Below are positions 37,289 through 47,780 of a DNA stretch of 64,000 nt, one piece after another. Under the pieces are notes generated by a model. The model did not search any database. It was not told the DNA's origin and worked only from the letters and a program-made list of their open reading frames with translations. A program made the translations under genes and the position numbers. The stretch comes from Lactobacillus sp. PV034. GTDB lineage: Bacteria > Bacillota > Bacilli > Lactobacillales > Lactobacillaceae. The DNA is taken from NCBI RefSeq assembly GCF_014522305.1, contig NZ_CP041982.1, positions 1,183,001 through 1,247,000 of the forward strand. The letters run 5' to 3'. Every line of letters starts with the position of its first letter. The stretch's first letter is position 1.

Positions 37289-38674
37289 ATGGCACAAGTT
37301 TTAACTCAGTTTGATACTATCGCAGCAATTTCTACGCCAATTGGTGAAGGAGGCATATCAATCGTTCGTCTATCAGGTGAAGAAGCTGTAAAAATTGCAA
37401 ATAACGTTTTTAAGGGTGCAGATTTAGCCAAAGTTCCCACTCATACAATTCATTACGGACATATTGTTGATCCTCAATCAAATGAAGTGATTGATGAAGT
37501 AATGGCTACAGTGATGTTGGCTCCCAAAACTTTTACAAGAGAAAACACTGTGGAAATTTCTTGTCACGGTGGAATGGTTGTAACAAACGAAATTTTGCAG
37601 TTGTTATTGGCTAATGGAGCGCGCATGGCAGATCCTGGAGAGTTTACACGCCGGGCTTTTATGAATGGAAGGATCGATTTAACGCAGGCAGAGTCTGTGA
37701 TGGATATGGTGCGAGCAAAAACTGATAAAGCTCGTTCGGTTGCAATGAATCAGCTTGAAGGTGGTCTAATGACACAAATAAAAAATTTGCGTCAGGAATT
37801 ACTTAATACAATGGCACAGGAAGAAGTGAATATTGATTATCCAGAATATGATATGGATGATATGACTGGTCAGGAAATGAAGCAAAAAGCTATTTCAGTA
37901 TCTAAAAAAATCGATCATTTACTTGAAACTGCGAAAGAAGGAAAAATTATACGTTCTGGCTTGGCTACAGCAATTGTTGGGCGACCAAATGTTGGAAAAT
38001 CATCATTACTTAACTATTTATCACAAGAAGAAAAAGCCATTGTTACTGATGTGGCAGGAACTACACGAGATACTCTGGAAGAATATGTTTCTATCAAGGG
38101 GATTCCTTTAAAATTGATTGATACAGCTGGAATTCATCAGACTGATGATAAGGTAGAAAAAATTGGTGTCGAACGATCTAAAAAGGCTGTTGATGAAGCT
38201 GATCTGATTTTACTTTTATTAGATGCTAGTCGTGAACTTTCTGAAGAAGATAAAACCCTGTTAGAGCTCACTAAGCATAAAAAACGTATTATTGTCTTGA
38301 ATAAAAATGATTTAGGAGTCAAAATTTCCCGGGAAATGATTGAAGCTATTTCAGATGATCCAGTTATTGAAATCTCAATTTTGCAAAATGAAAATATGGA
38401 TCAACTGGAAAGTGCAATTGAGCAATTATTCTTTAGTGGAATTGAAAATAAAGCTAATGAAGTAATGGTTACTAATCAACGCCAAGCATCCCTTTTAACT
38501 AAAGCAAAACAATCTTTACAAGAAGTAATTAATGGAGTAGATAATAATATGCCATTAGATCTAGTTCAGATAGATTTAACTAATGCGTGGGATGAACTAG
38601 GTGAAATTACAGGTGAAAGTGCACCTGATGAATTAATTACAGAACTATTTAGTCAATTCTGTCTTGGAAAATAG
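37289..38674 (+). CDS. mnmE: tRNA modification GTPase MnmE
   Basis: 461 residues from ATG 37289 ([30 protein letters not shown]); the GTG at 37280 is part of the AAGGTG ribosome site. Folate-binding domain, then the GTPase with [24 protein letters not shown] and NKND, and the C-terminal FCLGK with the reactive cysteine. With MnmG it makes the 5-carboxymethylaminomethyl group on wobble uridine. Followed 9 nt later by mnmG. Confidence 0.96.
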   Translation: MAQVLTQFDTIAAISTPIGEGGISIVRLSGEEAVKIANNVFKGADLAKVPTHTIHYGHIVDPQSNEVIDEVMATVMLAPKTFTRENTVEISCHGGMVVTNEILQLLLANGARMADPGEFTRRAFMNGRIDLTQAESVMDMVRAKTDKARSVAMNQLEGGLMTQIKNLRQELLNTMAQEEVNIDYPEYDMDDMTGQEMKQKAISVSKKIDHLLETAKEGKIIRSGLATAIVGRPNVGKSSLLNYLSQEEKAIVTDVAGTTRDTLEEYVSIKGIPLKLIDTAGIHQTDDKVEKIGVERSKKAVDEADLILLLLDASRELSEEDKTLLELTKHKKRIIVLNKNDLGVKISREMIEAISDDPVIEISILQNENMDQLESAIEQLFFSGIENKANEVMVTNQRQASLLTKAKQSLQEVINGVDNNMPLDLVQIDLTNAWDELGEITGESAPDELITELFSQFCLGK

Positions 38675-38683
38675 GAGTATAAA

Positions 38684-40609
38684 ATGAAAACTTATGATTC
38701 AAAAGAATATGATGTAATTGTAGTTGGAGCTGGACATGCAGGCAGTGAAGCAGCTTTAGCAGCAGCTCATATGGGCCAAAAAACTCTCTTATTGACAATT
38801 AACTTGGATATGGTTGCTTTTATGCCATGTAATCCATCAGTGGGAGGACCGGCTAAAGGAACAGTAGTACGTGAAATTGATGCCCTGGGTGGTCAAATGG
38901 GTAAAAATATTGACGCTACCTACGTACAACTGAGAATGCTTAACACAGGGAAAGGACCTGCTGTGCGTGCATTGAGAGCACAGGCAGATAAGTGGCAATA
39001 CCATGAACACATGAAGGATGTAATTGAAAACACACCTAATTTGACTTTAAGACAAGGTATTGCGAATGAGTTAATTGTTGAAGATGGCGTATGCAAGGGG
39101 GTAATCACCAATACGGGTGCGCGTTACTTAGCTAAAAGTGTAGTTTTAACTACTGGTACTGCAGCGCGTGGAAAGATTATTATTGGGGAACTTTCTTATT
39201 CATCTGGTCCCAATAACTCTATTCCTTCAATTAAACTTTCAGAAAATTTAGAAGAATTAGGCTTTAAGCTAAGAAGATTTAAGACTGGAACCCCACCTCG
39301 TGTGGATGGAAATACTATTGATTATTCAAAGACTGAAGAAGAGCCAGGAGATGAGGAACCACGTCACTTCTCTTACACCAGTAAAGATGAAGACTATATT
39401 CCAGTAGAAGAACAAATGTCTTGTTACATGACTTATACTAATCCAACAACTCATGAAATTATTCGTGAAAATTTGGATCGGGCACCAATGTTTTCTGGTG
39501 TAATTAAGGGAGTAGGCCCACGTTATTGCCCTTCAATTGAAGATAAGATCGTCCGTTTTGCGGATAAAGATCGTCACCAAATTTTCTTGGAGCCAGAAGG
39601 TCGTAATACCAAAGAGGTTTATGTAGGTGATTTTTCAACTTCCATGCCAGAAGAAGTTCAGTTAAAGATGTTGCACTCAGTTGTTGGGTTAGAAAACGCT
39701 GAATTAATGCGTCCGGGCTATGCAATTGAATATGATGTAATTGAACCATGGCAACTTAAGCACACCCTTGAAACCAAGAATATCAAAGGCTTATTTACAG
39801 CAGGTCAAATGAACGGAACTTCAGGTTATGAAGAAGCAGCTGGTCAAGGGTTAATTGCTGGAATTAATGCCGCCTTAAGTGCAGAAAATAAACCTGGTTT
39901 TACTTTAGATCGTGATGAAGCTTATATCGGTGTCTTGATTGATGATTTGGTTACTAAGGGAACTAATGAACCATATCGTTTGTTAACCTCACGTGCTGAA
40001 TATAGATTACTCTTACGTAATGATAATGCTGACCTGCGTTTAACTGAAAAGGGTCATGATTTGGGCTTAATTGATGATGATCGTTATGAAAAATTTGTTG
40101 AAAAGCGTGCGGCAATTGAGGCTACTTTAAAGAAAATGCACCAAGTTAAGATTCATCCAACTGATGAAGTTCAAGAATATTTAGCAAGCATTAACCAAGA
40201 TAAGTTAAATGCTGGTGTGACCGCTGCTGACTTTTTGAAGCGTCCAAGAGTTACTTTTGATGCAATTGAAAAGATTATTGGTGAACAACTTGCTGAAGAC
40301 CGCTATGTCAAAGAACAAGTTGAAATTGCCCTTAAATATGAAGGCTACATCAAGAAAGAACAAAAGTTAGTTGAACGTCTCCACCGTTTAGAATCTAAGA
40401 AAATTCCTGAAGGAATTGATTATTCTGCAATTTCTAGTTTGGCAACTGAAGCTCGTCAAAAATTTGAAAAAATTCGTCCAGAATCAATTGCACAAGCTGA
40501 AAGAATTTCAGGAGTTAATCCAGCTGACTTAGCTATTTTAACAGCTTATATTCAACAAGGAAGAATAGCTAAATTACCAGGCTATCGTCCTGAAGATAAG
40601 AAAAATTAA
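38684..40609 (+). CDS. mnmG: tRNA uridine modification enzyme MnmG (GidA)
   Basis: 641 residues. FAD-binding [45 protein letters not shown], the TGTPPRV motif, and [23 protein letters not shown]. It works in complex with MnmE. The gene after it is not rsmG/parAB but metabolic genes, so the chromosome-partitioning genes usual at this spot are elsewhere or absent. Confidence 0.97.
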   Translation: MKTYDSKEYDVIVVGAGHAGSEAALAAAHMGQKTLLLTINLDMVAFMPCNPSVGGPAKGTVVREIDALGGQMGKNIDATYVQLRMLNTGKGPAVRALRAQADKWQYHEHMKDVIENTPNLTLRQGIANELIVEDGVCKGVITNTGARYLAKSVVLTTGTAARGKIIIGELSYSSGPNNSIPSIKLSENLEELGFKLRRFKTGTPPRVDGNTIDYSKTEEEPGDEEPRHFSYTSKDEDYIPVEEQMSCYMTYTNPTTHEIIRENLDRAPMFSGVIKGVGPRYCPSIEDKIVRFADKDRHQIFLEPEGRNTKEVYVGDFSTSMPEEVQLKMLHSVVGLENAELMRPGYAIEYDVIEPWQLKHTLETKNIKGLFTAGQMNGTSGYEEAAGQGLIAGINAALSAENKPGFTLDRDEAYIGVLIDDLVTKGTNEPYRLLTSRAEYRLLLRNDNADLRLTEKGHDLGLIDDDRYEKFVEKRAAIEATLKKMHQVKIHPTDEVQEYLASINQDKLNAGVTAADFLKRPRVTFDAIEKIIGEQLAEDRYVKEQVEIALKYEGYIKKEQKLVERLHRLESKKIPEGIDYSAISSLATEARQKFEKIRPESIAQAERISGVNPADLAILTAYIQQGRIAKLPGYRPEDKKN

Positions 40610-40631
40610 GATAAATAACAATTTGAAAAGA

Positions 40632-40667
40632 GAGCAAGTAGAATTTAAATTTTACTTGCTCTTTTTT
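40632..40667 (+). terminator. Terminator of mnmEG
   Basis: GAGCAAGTAGAATT pairs with AATTTTACTTGCTC, followed by six T. Confidence 0.85.
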
Positions 40668-40820
40668 GTTGTAAACCAAATTTTTTCAAGCTAAAAGACG
40701 TCTTCATGATCAATTAATCACAACTAAAAATGGCGAGTTCCGGCAAAGTTTACCCGGATTAATTATAATAATTGTGAAAAAAATTATCTTTTAGTTGAAA
40801 AAATATTGCTATATCACAAA

Positions 40821-40834
40821 TGCAAACGCTTTTA
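40821..40834 (+). promoter_or_regulatory. cre-like site ahead of pyruvate oxidase
   Basis: TGCAAACGCTTTTA matches TGWAARCGYTWNCA at 12 of 14 positions. A TTTACT-17-TTAATA promoter candidate overlaps its end, so CcpA binding would interfere with transcription. Confidence 0.4.
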
Positions 40835-40898
40835 CTTTGTGAATGAAAGTGCTTTAATAATGAGTGTAAAGAAAATGGAAATAAGGAGATGCTTTAAA

Positions 40899-42701
40899 AT
40901 GGCAAAAATTAATAGTGCTGATGCTATGTTCCAAGTAATTTATGATTGGGGTATTGATCACATTTATGGTTTCCCTGGTGGTTCTTTTGATTCAGGGATG
41001 AATGCTATTCATGATTGGAAAGATAAGATTAAGTTTATTGAAGTTCGTCATGAAGAAGCTGGTGCTCTAGCAGCTTCAGCTGAATATAAATATACTGGTA
41101 AGCTTGCTGTCTGCTTTGGCTCAGCAGGTCCTGGTGCCGTTCACTTAATGAATGGTCTTTATGATGCAAAATACGATAAGGTGCCTATGGTAGCGATTGT
41201 TGCTAATGTGCCAATGAATCGTCAAGAAATAGATTTCTTCCAAGCCTTTGATGAAAAGCCGTGGTTTGAACCAGTAGCGGTTTGGAATCGTGAAGCTAAA
41301 ACTAAGGAACAGCTTCCAGTATTAATGGATGAAGCTATTCGTCAAGCTTATGCTAAGAAGGGTCCTGCTGTAATTATTGTACCTAAGGACTTTGGTTGGG
41401 ATAAAATTGAAGATAATTTCCGTGTAAATGCAAATGCTCACCGTGTAAATACACCAGATCCTAAGAAAGAATCAATTGAAGAAGCTGTTAAATTAATTAA
41501 AGAAGCTAAGAACCCAGTAGTTTACTTTGGTTTAGGTGCAAAACATGCACGCAAGGAATTAGAAGAATTTTCTGATAAGTTTAAGATGCCATTAATGTCA
41601 TCTGTTCTTGGTAAAGGAATTGTGCCAGATGAGTTCCCAGCATATATGGGTTCAATTGGACGTGTTGCACCAAAGCCAAGTGATGATATTCAAACTCATG
41701 CTGATTTGGTTGTGTGGGTTGGTAATAACTCACCATTCTCACTTTTCTTCTTCAATCCAAATGCTAAAGTAATTCAAGTTGATACTGATTCAGAAAAATT
41801 AGGTAAACGTCACAAGGTCGATGTGCCAATTTTAGCTGATGCAAAGAAGACTTTAAGAGCTTTGATTGAAGGTGGGGATGAAAGAGAAGAATCACCACTT
41901 TACAAAGCTGCCTTAGCTGACCGTAAGAACTGGAATGAATGGCAAGATAGCTTTAAAGATTCTGATCAAATGCCAGTAAGACCTGAACCAATCTTTGATA
42001 TTATTAACAAATATGCTGATGATGATGCTATTTTTGCTATTGATGTTGGTAATGTAAATATCGATTTTGATCGTTTAATGAACTTGCATGATAAACAAAA
42101 GTGGGCAACTTCTGGTTTGTATGCAACAATGGGATTTGGTTCTCCAGCTTCTTTAGCCGCAGCTACTGCCTATCCTGATCGTGAAGTATGGCAATTAGCT
42201 GGTGATGGTGGTTTTGCCATGATGAACCAAGAATTGCTTACCCAAGCTCGTTACAACATGCATGTTTTGAACATCGTATTTACTAATGAAACTTTGGGTT
42301 ACATTCAAGCTGAACAAGAAGATGAATCTCACCAACCATTATCAGGTGTCTTACTTCCAGACAATGACTGGGCAAAAGCTGCTGAAGGTATGAATGTTAA
42401 GGGTATAACTGTTCGTACTAAGAAAGAATTCGAAGATGCAGTTAAGAAATTTAAGAAGATGGATGGACCAATGTTAATTGACATTAAGTTCACTCACAAT
42501 ATGCCTTACTCAACTGAATTGAATGATTTAGATAATCCAGAATTCGTTCAAAAGTATCAAGCTCAAGCTTTGAAGCCATTTAGCTACTTTGCTGAAAAGT
42601 ATGGCGTAGATCTTGATGCTGAAACTGGTGCTTCTGAACATGATGATAAAGATGAAAAAGAAGAATCTGTTGATACTTCAAGCGGTGCCTCAAGACACTA
42701 A
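40899..42701 (+). CDS. Pyruvate oxidase (TPP/FAD, H2O2-forming)
   Basis: 600 residues from ATG 40899 (MAKINSADAMFQVIYDWGID), 10 nt after AAGGAG; the open frame extends 31 codons further upstream without a ribosome site. The TPP enzyme layout is complete: EVRHEEAGALAAS with the catalytic Glu (about 48), central FAD-binding domain, and TPP motif AGDGGFAMMNQELLTQARYNM (about 434). It is in the POX/SpxB group, converting pyruvate, phosphate and O2 to acetyl phosphate, CO2 and H2O2. The tail after about 575 is acidic (DDKDEKEE). It may explain hydrogen-peroxide production in this genus. Confidence 0.9.
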   Translation: MAKINSADAMFQVIYDWGIDHIYGFPGGSFDSGMNAIHDWKDKIKFIEVRHEEAGALAASAEYKYTGKLAVCFGSAGPGAVHLMNGLYDAKYDKVPMVAIVANVPMNRQEIDFFQAFDEKPWFEPVAVWNREAKTKEQLPVLMDEAIRQAYAKKGPAVIIVPKDFGWDKIEDNFRVNANAHRVNTPDPKKESIEEAVKLIKEAKNPVVYFGLGAKHARKELEEFSDKFKMPLMSSVLGKGIVPDEFPAYMGSIGRVAPKPSDDIQTHADLVVWVGNNSPFSLFFFNPNAKVIQVDTDSEKLGKRHKVDVPILADAKKTLRALIEGGDEREESPLYKAALADRKNWNEWQDSFKDSDQMPVRPEPIFDIINKYADDDAIFAIDVGNVNIDFDRLMNLHDKQKWATSGLYATMGFGSPASLAAATAYPDREVWQLAGDGGFAMMNQELLTQARYNMHVLNIVFTNETLGYIQAEQEDESHQPLSGVLLPDNDWAKAAEGMNVKGITVRTKKEFEDAVKKFKKMDGPMLIDIKFTHNMPYSTELNDLDNPEFVQKYQAQALKPFSYFAEKYGVDLDAETGASEHDDKDEKEESVDTSSGASRH

Positions 42702-42728
42702 GAATAAATAGTTAAAAAATATTGATTT

Positions 42729-42763
42729 AAAAAGTCTGTCTCTTGAATTGAGACAGGCTTTTT
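42729..42763 (+). terminator. Terminator of pyruvate oxidase
   Basis: AAAAAGTCTGTCTC pairs with GAGACAGGCTTTTT. Confidence 0.88.
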
Positions 42764-42868
42764 ATTATGATTTATTAATAACTAAAAGTAAGTAAAAAGT
42801 TAATAAATTTTAAGAAAAAAACGGTTATACTATATAACTAGAGATATTAAGATTATGGAGGCGCAATT

Positions 42869-44257
42869 ATGCAACAATTTGGTGTTATTGGTCTTTCAGT
42901 TATGGGAAAGAACCTAGCTCTTAATGCAAAGAATCATGGCTTTTCTGTCGCAGGCTATTCAATTGATAAGCCTGAAGTTGATGCTTTAGCAAAATATGAA
43001 GATAAAGACCTTAAACCTACTTATACTTTAGAAGACTTTGTAAATTCTTTAGAACGTCCACGCAAAATTTTAGTACAAATTATGGCAGGCGCACCAGTTG
43101 ATGAAGTTATTCAAAGACTTATTCCTTTGCTTGATAAGGGTGACATTATCATTGATGGGGGTAACTCTAATTTCCACGATACTGTTCGTCGTTCACGTGA
43201 ATTAGAATCAAAGGGAATTCACTTTATCGGTATGGGTGTATCTGGTGGTGAAGAAGGTGCTCTTAACGGTCCAGCTTTAATGCCAGGTGGAGATGAAGAA
43301 GCTTATAAAGAAGTAGCTCCTATTTTGGAAGCAATGGCTGCCAAAACTCCAACTGGCCAAGCTTGTGTTGGTTACATTGGGCCTGAAGGTAGTGGACACT
43401 ATGTCAAGATGGTTCACAATGGTATTGAATATGGTATTATGCAAATCATTGTTGAAGTGTATGACATCTTGCGTACCATTGGTAAATACTCAAATGAAGA
43501 AATGAGTGATATTTTTGCCAAGTGGGATGAAAGTGCTCTTAAGAGTTACTTGATTGAAATTACTGCTAAAGTTTTGAAACAAAAAGATGATTTAACTTCC
43601 GGCTATGTAGTTGATCACATTTTAAATGAAGCATCTTACAAGGGAACTGGTAACTGGATGCTCGAAGATGCAATTAAATTGGGTGTTCCAATTACTGTAA
43701 TTGCTGAAGCTGTTATGGCGCGTTTCATGTCAAAAGCAACTTTTAGAGATGATCCTGAACTAGCTACTGTTCCTGAAAAGGCACCTAAGGATTTAGTTGA
43801 AAAGTTGGGCAAAGCTCTTTACTTAGCTACCGCTGTTTCTTATGCTCAAGGTTTTGAACAAATGACTGCAGCTGCTAAGACTTACAGTTGGGGCCTTCAC
43901 TACGATACAATTGCTCAAAACTGGGAAGCTGGATGTATCATTCGTTCAGAAATGTTACAAGATATTAAGTCTGCTTACCGTGCTGACGAAAACTTGCAAA
44001 ATCTCTTTAAAGCTCCATTCTTTGATAAAGTGAAGAAGGAAGATATTGGTGCTTTACGTGATATCATCAAATTAGCTACTGATGCTGGCATTCCAACCCC
44101 AACTTTAAGTGCAGCGTTGAATTACTTAGAATCAATTTTCAATCCAAACTTGCCACAAAACTTACTTCAAGCACAACGTGATTACTTTGGTGCTCATACT
44201 TACCAAAGAAATGATCGTCCAGGTACTTTCCATACTGAATGGTATGAAGAAAAATAA
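42869..44257 (+). CDS. gnd: 6-phosphogluconate dehydrogenase (decarboxylating)
   Basis: 462 residues. NADP-binding IGLSVMGKNLALN, IIDGGNSNFHDT, substrate-site GMGVSGGEEGALNGPALMPGG, KMVHNGIEYGIMQ and C-terminal AQRDYFGAHTYQRNDRPG. Oxidative pentose phosphate pathway: 6-phosphogluconate to ribulose-5-phosphate, CO2 and NADPH. GGAGG precedes the ATG; single gene. Confidence 0.96.
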   Translation: MQQFGVIGLSVMGKNLALNAKNHGFSVAGYSIDKPEVDALAKYEDKDLKPTYTLEDFVNSLERPRKILVQIMAGAPVDEVIQRLIPLLDKGDIIIDGGNSNFHDTVRRSRELESKGIHFIGMGVSGGEEGALNGPALMPGGDEEAYKEVAPILEAMAAKTPTGQACVGYIGPEGSGHYVKMVHNGIEYGIMQIIVEVYDILRTIGKYSNEEMSDIFAKWDESALKSYLIEITAKVLKQKDDLTSGYVVDHILNEASYKGTGNWMLEDAIKLGVPITVIAEAVMARFMSKATFRDDPELATVPEKAPKDLVEKLGKALYLATAVSYAQGFEQMTAAAKTYSWGLHYDTIAQNWEAGCIIRSEMLQDIKSAYRADENLQNLFKAPFFDKVKKEDIGALRDIIKLATDAGIPTPTLSAALNYLESIFNPNLPQNLLQAQRDYFGAHTYQRNDRPGTFHTEWYEEK

Positions 44258-44336
44258 TTATTTCACACGAAACAATGAAAAACTCATAATGAGATAGAGT
44301 CTGAATTTAGGATATATCATTTATGAGCTGCTAATT

Positions 44337-44375
44337 AAAAGCCATATGTCGATATTGAGTTGATATATGGCTTTT
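44337..44375. terminator. Bidirectional terminator between gnd and the MFS gene
   Basis: AAAAGCCATAT (44337-44347) and ATATGGCTTTT (44365-44375). A weaker CTCATAA/TTATGAG hairpin precedes it at 44284-44327. Confidence 0.8.
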
Positions 44376-44414
44376 AATTTAATATTTTTTAAAGTTAAAA
44401 ATTAATATTACAAG

Positions 44415-45686
44415 TTAGTCATTAATTACAGTGGGTACTTTAACTTCAACATTTACTTTATCTTTAGCATATAATTTAATAGCTACGAATAAAATAATAA
44501 TTTCAACTACTAACAGTGTAAGTAATGCATATTTAACATTAGTTGAACCGGAAATGGTTGTTAATATTGTAGTCATTACTGGTGCTGTAGCCATAACAAT
44601 TGTATTAAGCAGGCCCACACTTGAAGCTAAAATCTTCTGATCAATTGTAGTAACTAACCATTGTTGCATTTTTAGGGAAGCAATACTTACAACTGCAGCT
44701 AATAAAAAGTAAAAAGGCAAAATTATAAGAATATTAGCAAATAAACCAGCTACTGTAGTCATTACACTTAAAGCAATTGCTATAAGAACCATAAAAAATA
44801 CTGTCTGCTTTTTAAATAATTGTAGTCCAAGAGTACTACCCAAGATCGCACCAGCACTTACTATTAGTCCAATTAATGCGAGAGTGAAACTATAAGTAGA
44901 AATAAGCATAGTTGAACGATGAGCGGCCATTACTATTGGTAATAATGAACCGATGGCAGATAAAGCTCCATTAAGAAGTGCAATTACTAAAACTACCGAT
45001 AATAAGCCTGAAGATTTTCTTATTTGAATATATGAAGACTTCATTGTAGCCCAAAATTTTTGCTCATTTACTTCTTGTGCATCTTGGAAGCTTATTTCTT
45101 TTTTACGACGAAGTCCTACACTAGCGTATAAAAAGCCTGCAAATAAAAATGTAAATGCATTAACGAATGCTAGATTAGAGTAAGACAGAAAAAGTAACAA
45201 GCCTGATCCAATAAATTGAGCCACAGTAGTAATAACTTGACTGATCCCATTGGTAAAACCCTCAGCTTCTGCAAATTCTTCTTGGCCAACTACTTCTACG
45301 ATTAAAGGAACATTGAGTCCACCCGAATAAGCACCAACTGTATCAGAAATAAAATTAATAATAACTACAGCAATTACTAGGCTCCATTGAGATATATTCG
45401 TAACGAATAATATTCCTACTAGTCCATAAAGAATGAATCTAACGACAGCCATTAAGAAGATATTTTTGAATTTATTGTGTGTTTTATCAGCTAAATAGCC
45501 ACCAAAAATATCAAATAATCTAGGAATAGATTCTGAAATTGCAATTAATGATAGTGCTAGGGAATAATTCTTTAATTTACTTGCGTAAGTCATAAATGCC
45601 AAATAAAAAAGAATATCTCCGGCACTAGATAAGAAATTAGCGATTGATAGTCTGCGGTAATCTTTATTTTTTAAAAATACATTCAT
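44415..45686 (-). CDS. MFS transporter (exporter type)
   Basis: 423 residues from ATG 45686 (MNVFLKNKDYRRLSIANFLS), with AAGGAAG 9 nt upstream; the open frame runs on to 45827 without a ribosome site. About 12 hydrophobic segments; RLFDIFGGYLADKTHNKFKN is the MFS loop 2-3 signature. It fits the MFS_3/enterobactin-exporter-like group often found beside peptide or macrolide genes. It is divergent from the 17-bp inverted repeat promoter at 45747 and from tiny ORFs and an M16 peptidase remnant, so export of a small peptide is a reasonable guess. Confidence 0.8.
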   Translation of the reverse strand: MNVFLKNKDYRRLSIANFLSSAGDILFYLAFMTYASKLKNYSLALSLIAISESIPRLFDIFGGYLADKTHNKFKNIFLMAVVRFILYGLVGILFVTNISQWSLVIAVVIINFISDTVGAYSGGLNVPLIVEVVGQEEFAEAEGFTNGISQVITTVAQFIGSGLLLFLSYSNLAFVNAFTFLFAGFLYASVGLRRKKEISFQDAQEVNEQKFWATMKSSYIQIRKSSGLLSVVLVIALLNGALSAIGSLLPIVMAAHRSTMLISTYSFTLALIGLIVSAGAILGSTLGLQLFKKQTVFFMVLIAIALSVMTTVAGLFANILIILPFYFLLAAVVSIASLKMQQWLVTTIDQKILASSVGLLNTIVMATAPVMTTILTTISGSTNVKYALLTLLVVEIIILFVAIKLYAKDKVNVEVKVPTVIND

Positions 45687-45746
45687 AATGTTTAACTTCC
45701 TTTTTGATGTTAAACACATAATATCTGCTTTATAATGAAAACATCG

Positions 45747-45816
45747 AAATAGTCGTATTTGAAAGCAAAATTCAAATACGACTATTTTATTTCTCTTATA
45801 TTTTCTTAAATATACT
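45747..45816 (+). promoter_or_regulatory. Inverted-repeat promoter A (probable Rgg box)
   Basis: AAATAGTCGTATTTGAA (45747-45763) and its exact reverse complement (45771-45787) are separated by AGCAAAA. TATACT at 45811-45816 begins 22 nt after GACTATTTT. Promoter B at 50710-50785 (minus strand) repeats the arms, the 7-nt spacer and the 22-nt gap. A dyad upstream of an extended or -35-poor promoter is how Rgg-type regulators act. GGAGG at 45840-45844 is followed 8 nt later by ATG (45853), which opens only four codons. Confidence 0.7.
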
Positions 45817-45927
45817 AAGACTATCAAGTTTAAATGTTTGGAGGTATTAGAAATGGGAGAAAGTTAAGTTATTTAATTTATAAATTTATATTAGGAGATT
45901 GTTATCATAAATAGGAGACTTATGTAA

Positions 45928-45972
45928 ATGGGACATCGTAATGGACCAGCTCCATATATTGGAACTTGGTAA
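45928..45972 (+). CDS. Candidate 14-residue peptide downstream of Rgg-box promoter A
   Basis: ATG at 45928 follows AGGAG by 10 nt and encodes MGHRNGPAPYIGTW then TAA. It is the last complete ORF before the M16-peptidase remnant. An alternative 26-codon ORF (45834-45914, starting MFGGIRNGRKL) precedes it but has no ribosome site. Small, Gly/Pro/aromatic-rich peptides beside peptidases and exporters are typical of secreted signals or modified peptides, but no family is recognised and coding is unproven. Confidence 0.35.
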   Translation: MGHRNGPAPYIGTW

Positions 45973-45997
45973 AAGTATATTATCTTAATTAATAATC

Positions 45998-46870
45998 ATA
46001 GCGGAAAAAGCTGTAATAGTGCAAGAAATTAAGCAATATGGAAATAGTAGACTAGAAAAATTTGCTAATATTGCGAGAAATTGTTCCTTTAAAAGTTCTA
46101 ATTTATTTGATGATGAAGTATTAGGCAGTATAACCGATATTTCAAATTTTTCGATGCAAGATGTTCGTAAATTTCTTAATACTCACTTAGTAAAAGAAAA
46201 TATTTCTATATTAATTGCTGGGAATAAGCATTCCTTATATCAAATTAAATCCATTTTAAATAGATATAACTTAAGAAAAGCAACATTTTCTTCGTTAATA
46301 ATTAATTCATCTGAATCACAATCTCTTTCTTTAGAAAAAATAATAATTGGGAATCAGAAAAATAAAGAACTTGCTCAATTATCTACTATATTTAAAATTT
46401 GTCATAAGCCACTAAATGAAAATAAAATCTTAGCTTTAAGTATGTTATTTTCTATTTTAAATTCAGGAAAATATTCATTATTATCTCAAATGCAACATTT
46501 TGTACCTGAACTATACTTTTTTCAAGCTATTCCAATTTTTAGAAAATCAGGCATTTATATACAATTATTAACTTCGTGTAGTATTCAAGATACAAAAGTA
46601 ATTGAAGAAAATATAAATAAAATATTTGTAACTCTATCAAATTTAAGTGTAGCTACTTTAAAAGATATTATTCATAATTTGTATTTTCATCAAAATTTAT
46701 TATTTGATGGAGTAGAAAAAAGCATTTCGTCTTTTGCAAATATGCAAGCTGAACAGGAGAAAATTATAAATTTACATAATATTGATTCAATTGCTACAAT
46801 TAATAAATTTAAAGAAATAGTCAATAAATTAATAGATCATGCTGGAAGTACTGTGATTGCTTATATTTAA
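45998..46870 (+). pseudogene. M16-family peptidase remnant (N-terminal catalytic part missing)
   Basis: The frame reads IAEKAVIVQEIKQYGNSRLE, the standard segment after the HxxEH helix of M16 (insulinase-like) peptidases, then VRKFLNTHLVKENISILIAG, the C-terminal M16 fold. The HxxEH zinc site and roughly the first 100 residues are absent, and the only start is a GTG at 46019 without a ribosome site. A deletion seems to have joined the small-peptide region to the middle of the peptidase gene. M16 peptidases mature peptides in several bacteriocin and RiPP clusters. Confidence 0.65.
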
Positions 46871-46886
46871 AAAGGGAGTATTTGTT

Positions 46887-47669
46887 ATGTTTATTTCTGA
46901 AAAAATTTTCTTATCATCAATTGCAATTGTTTTAACTTTGTTCAGTGGTGGTATAGCGATTCAAAATGTTTCTGCTGCAAATTACCAATCTAAGAACACT
47001 ACAATTACTAGTCTGCCTTCCCAAGTGATTAACCAAGTATCAATTTCTAGTATTAATGATAATGTTTATGTTAAAGTCGGGAACAAACTAAAGGTAAATT
47101 ATGATGGCCCTCAAAAATATGCCCCAACAGTGCAAGTTAAAAATAAATGTTTAGAGATTTCTTCTTCTCGTCATTTTGCTTTTAATTTCTTCTCAAAAAA
47201 GAATTATAATATCACTATTACTCTGCCAAAAGATTACTTACAAAGTTTTTCAATTAATTCATCAAATGGAAACGTAACTGTAGAACAAATTAATACCCAA
47301 AAGGGTTCAATTTCAAGTTCAAATGGCGATGTTAATATCTCTAATCTTACTTCACAATTAGGATTTGACTTATCAAGCTCAAATGGTGATATCGTAGTAG
47401 AACACCTTAATGCTAAAAAGGGTTCAATTTCAAGTTCAAATGGCGATATTAATATTTCAAATCTTACTTCACAATTAGGATTTGAATTATCAAGTTTAAA
47501 TGGTGATATTGTAGTAAAAAATACTAATGCTTCAAGATATGACCTTTCGAATTCTAAAGGGCAAAATAGATTTAAAAATATGGATGTATCAGAATCATTT
47601 TCAAAAGGGAAGTCAAGAATTAATTCATTAAAAGTTGATAACTCAAATGGTGATATCACAGTAGATTAA
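46887..47669 (+). CDS. Secreted DUF4097-like repeat protein
   Basis: 260 residues with a signal peptide (hydrophobic 8-28, likely cut after NVSA) and no cell-wall anchor or membrane tail. The body is a DUF4097-like beta-solenoid: repeated SSNGD(I/V) turns (SINSSNGNVTVEQ, SISSSNGDVNISN, LSSSNGDIVVEH, SISSSNGDINISN, VDNSNGDITVD). ATG at 46887 follows AAAGGGAG and the gene starts 17 nt after the M16 remnant, so both share a transcript. Function unknown; similar solenoids occur in envelope-stress proteins. Confidence 0.75.
   Translation: MFISEKIFLSSIAIVLTLFSGGIAIQNVSAANYQSKNTTITSLPSQVINQVSISSINDNVYVKVGNKLKVNYDGPQKYAPTVQVKNKCLEISSSRHFAFNFFSKKNYNITITLPKDYLQSFSINSSNGNVTVEQINTQKGSISSSNGDVNISNLTSQLGFDLSSSNGDIVVEHLNAKKGSISSSNGDINISNLTSQLGFELSSLNGDIVVKNTNASRYDLSNSKGQNRFKNMDVSESFSKGKSRINSLKVDNSNGDITVD
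47301..47534 (+). repeat. Two 117-bp tandem repeats in the DUF4097-like gene
   Basis: AAGGGTTCAATTTCAAGTTC recurs at 47301 and 47418, and the following sequence stays nearly identical for the full 117 bp (39 codons), giving two copies of a two-coil solenoid unit. Confidence 0.8.
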
Positions 47670-47752
47670 AGTAAGTGGTCTATTGTAACGCTTTGAAAAG
47701 ATTAGAAAAATATCAACAGCATATCTCAAAAAATTAAATTTAGTAATAAGAC

Positions 47753-47780
47753 AAAAAGGCAGCCTAAATGGCTGCCTTTT
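47753..47780 (+). terminator. Terminator
   Basis: AAAAAGGCAGCC, loop TAAAT, GGCTGCCTTTT. Confidence 0.85.

Noticed and set aside
40806-40898. N-terminal extension of pyruvate oxidase (31 extra codons)
   Set aside because: Non-homologous extension across the promoter/cre region without a ribosome site; ATG 40899 has AAGGAG and begins at the family N-terminus.
44262-44277. TATTTCACACGAAACA after gnd as a third parS
   Set aside because: Three mismatches, including the central CG/GT core, make it too weak.
45687-45827. N-terminal extension of the MFS protein
   Set aside because: It would translate the inverted-repeat promoter; the ATG at 45686 has a good ribosome site and starts the MFS fold.
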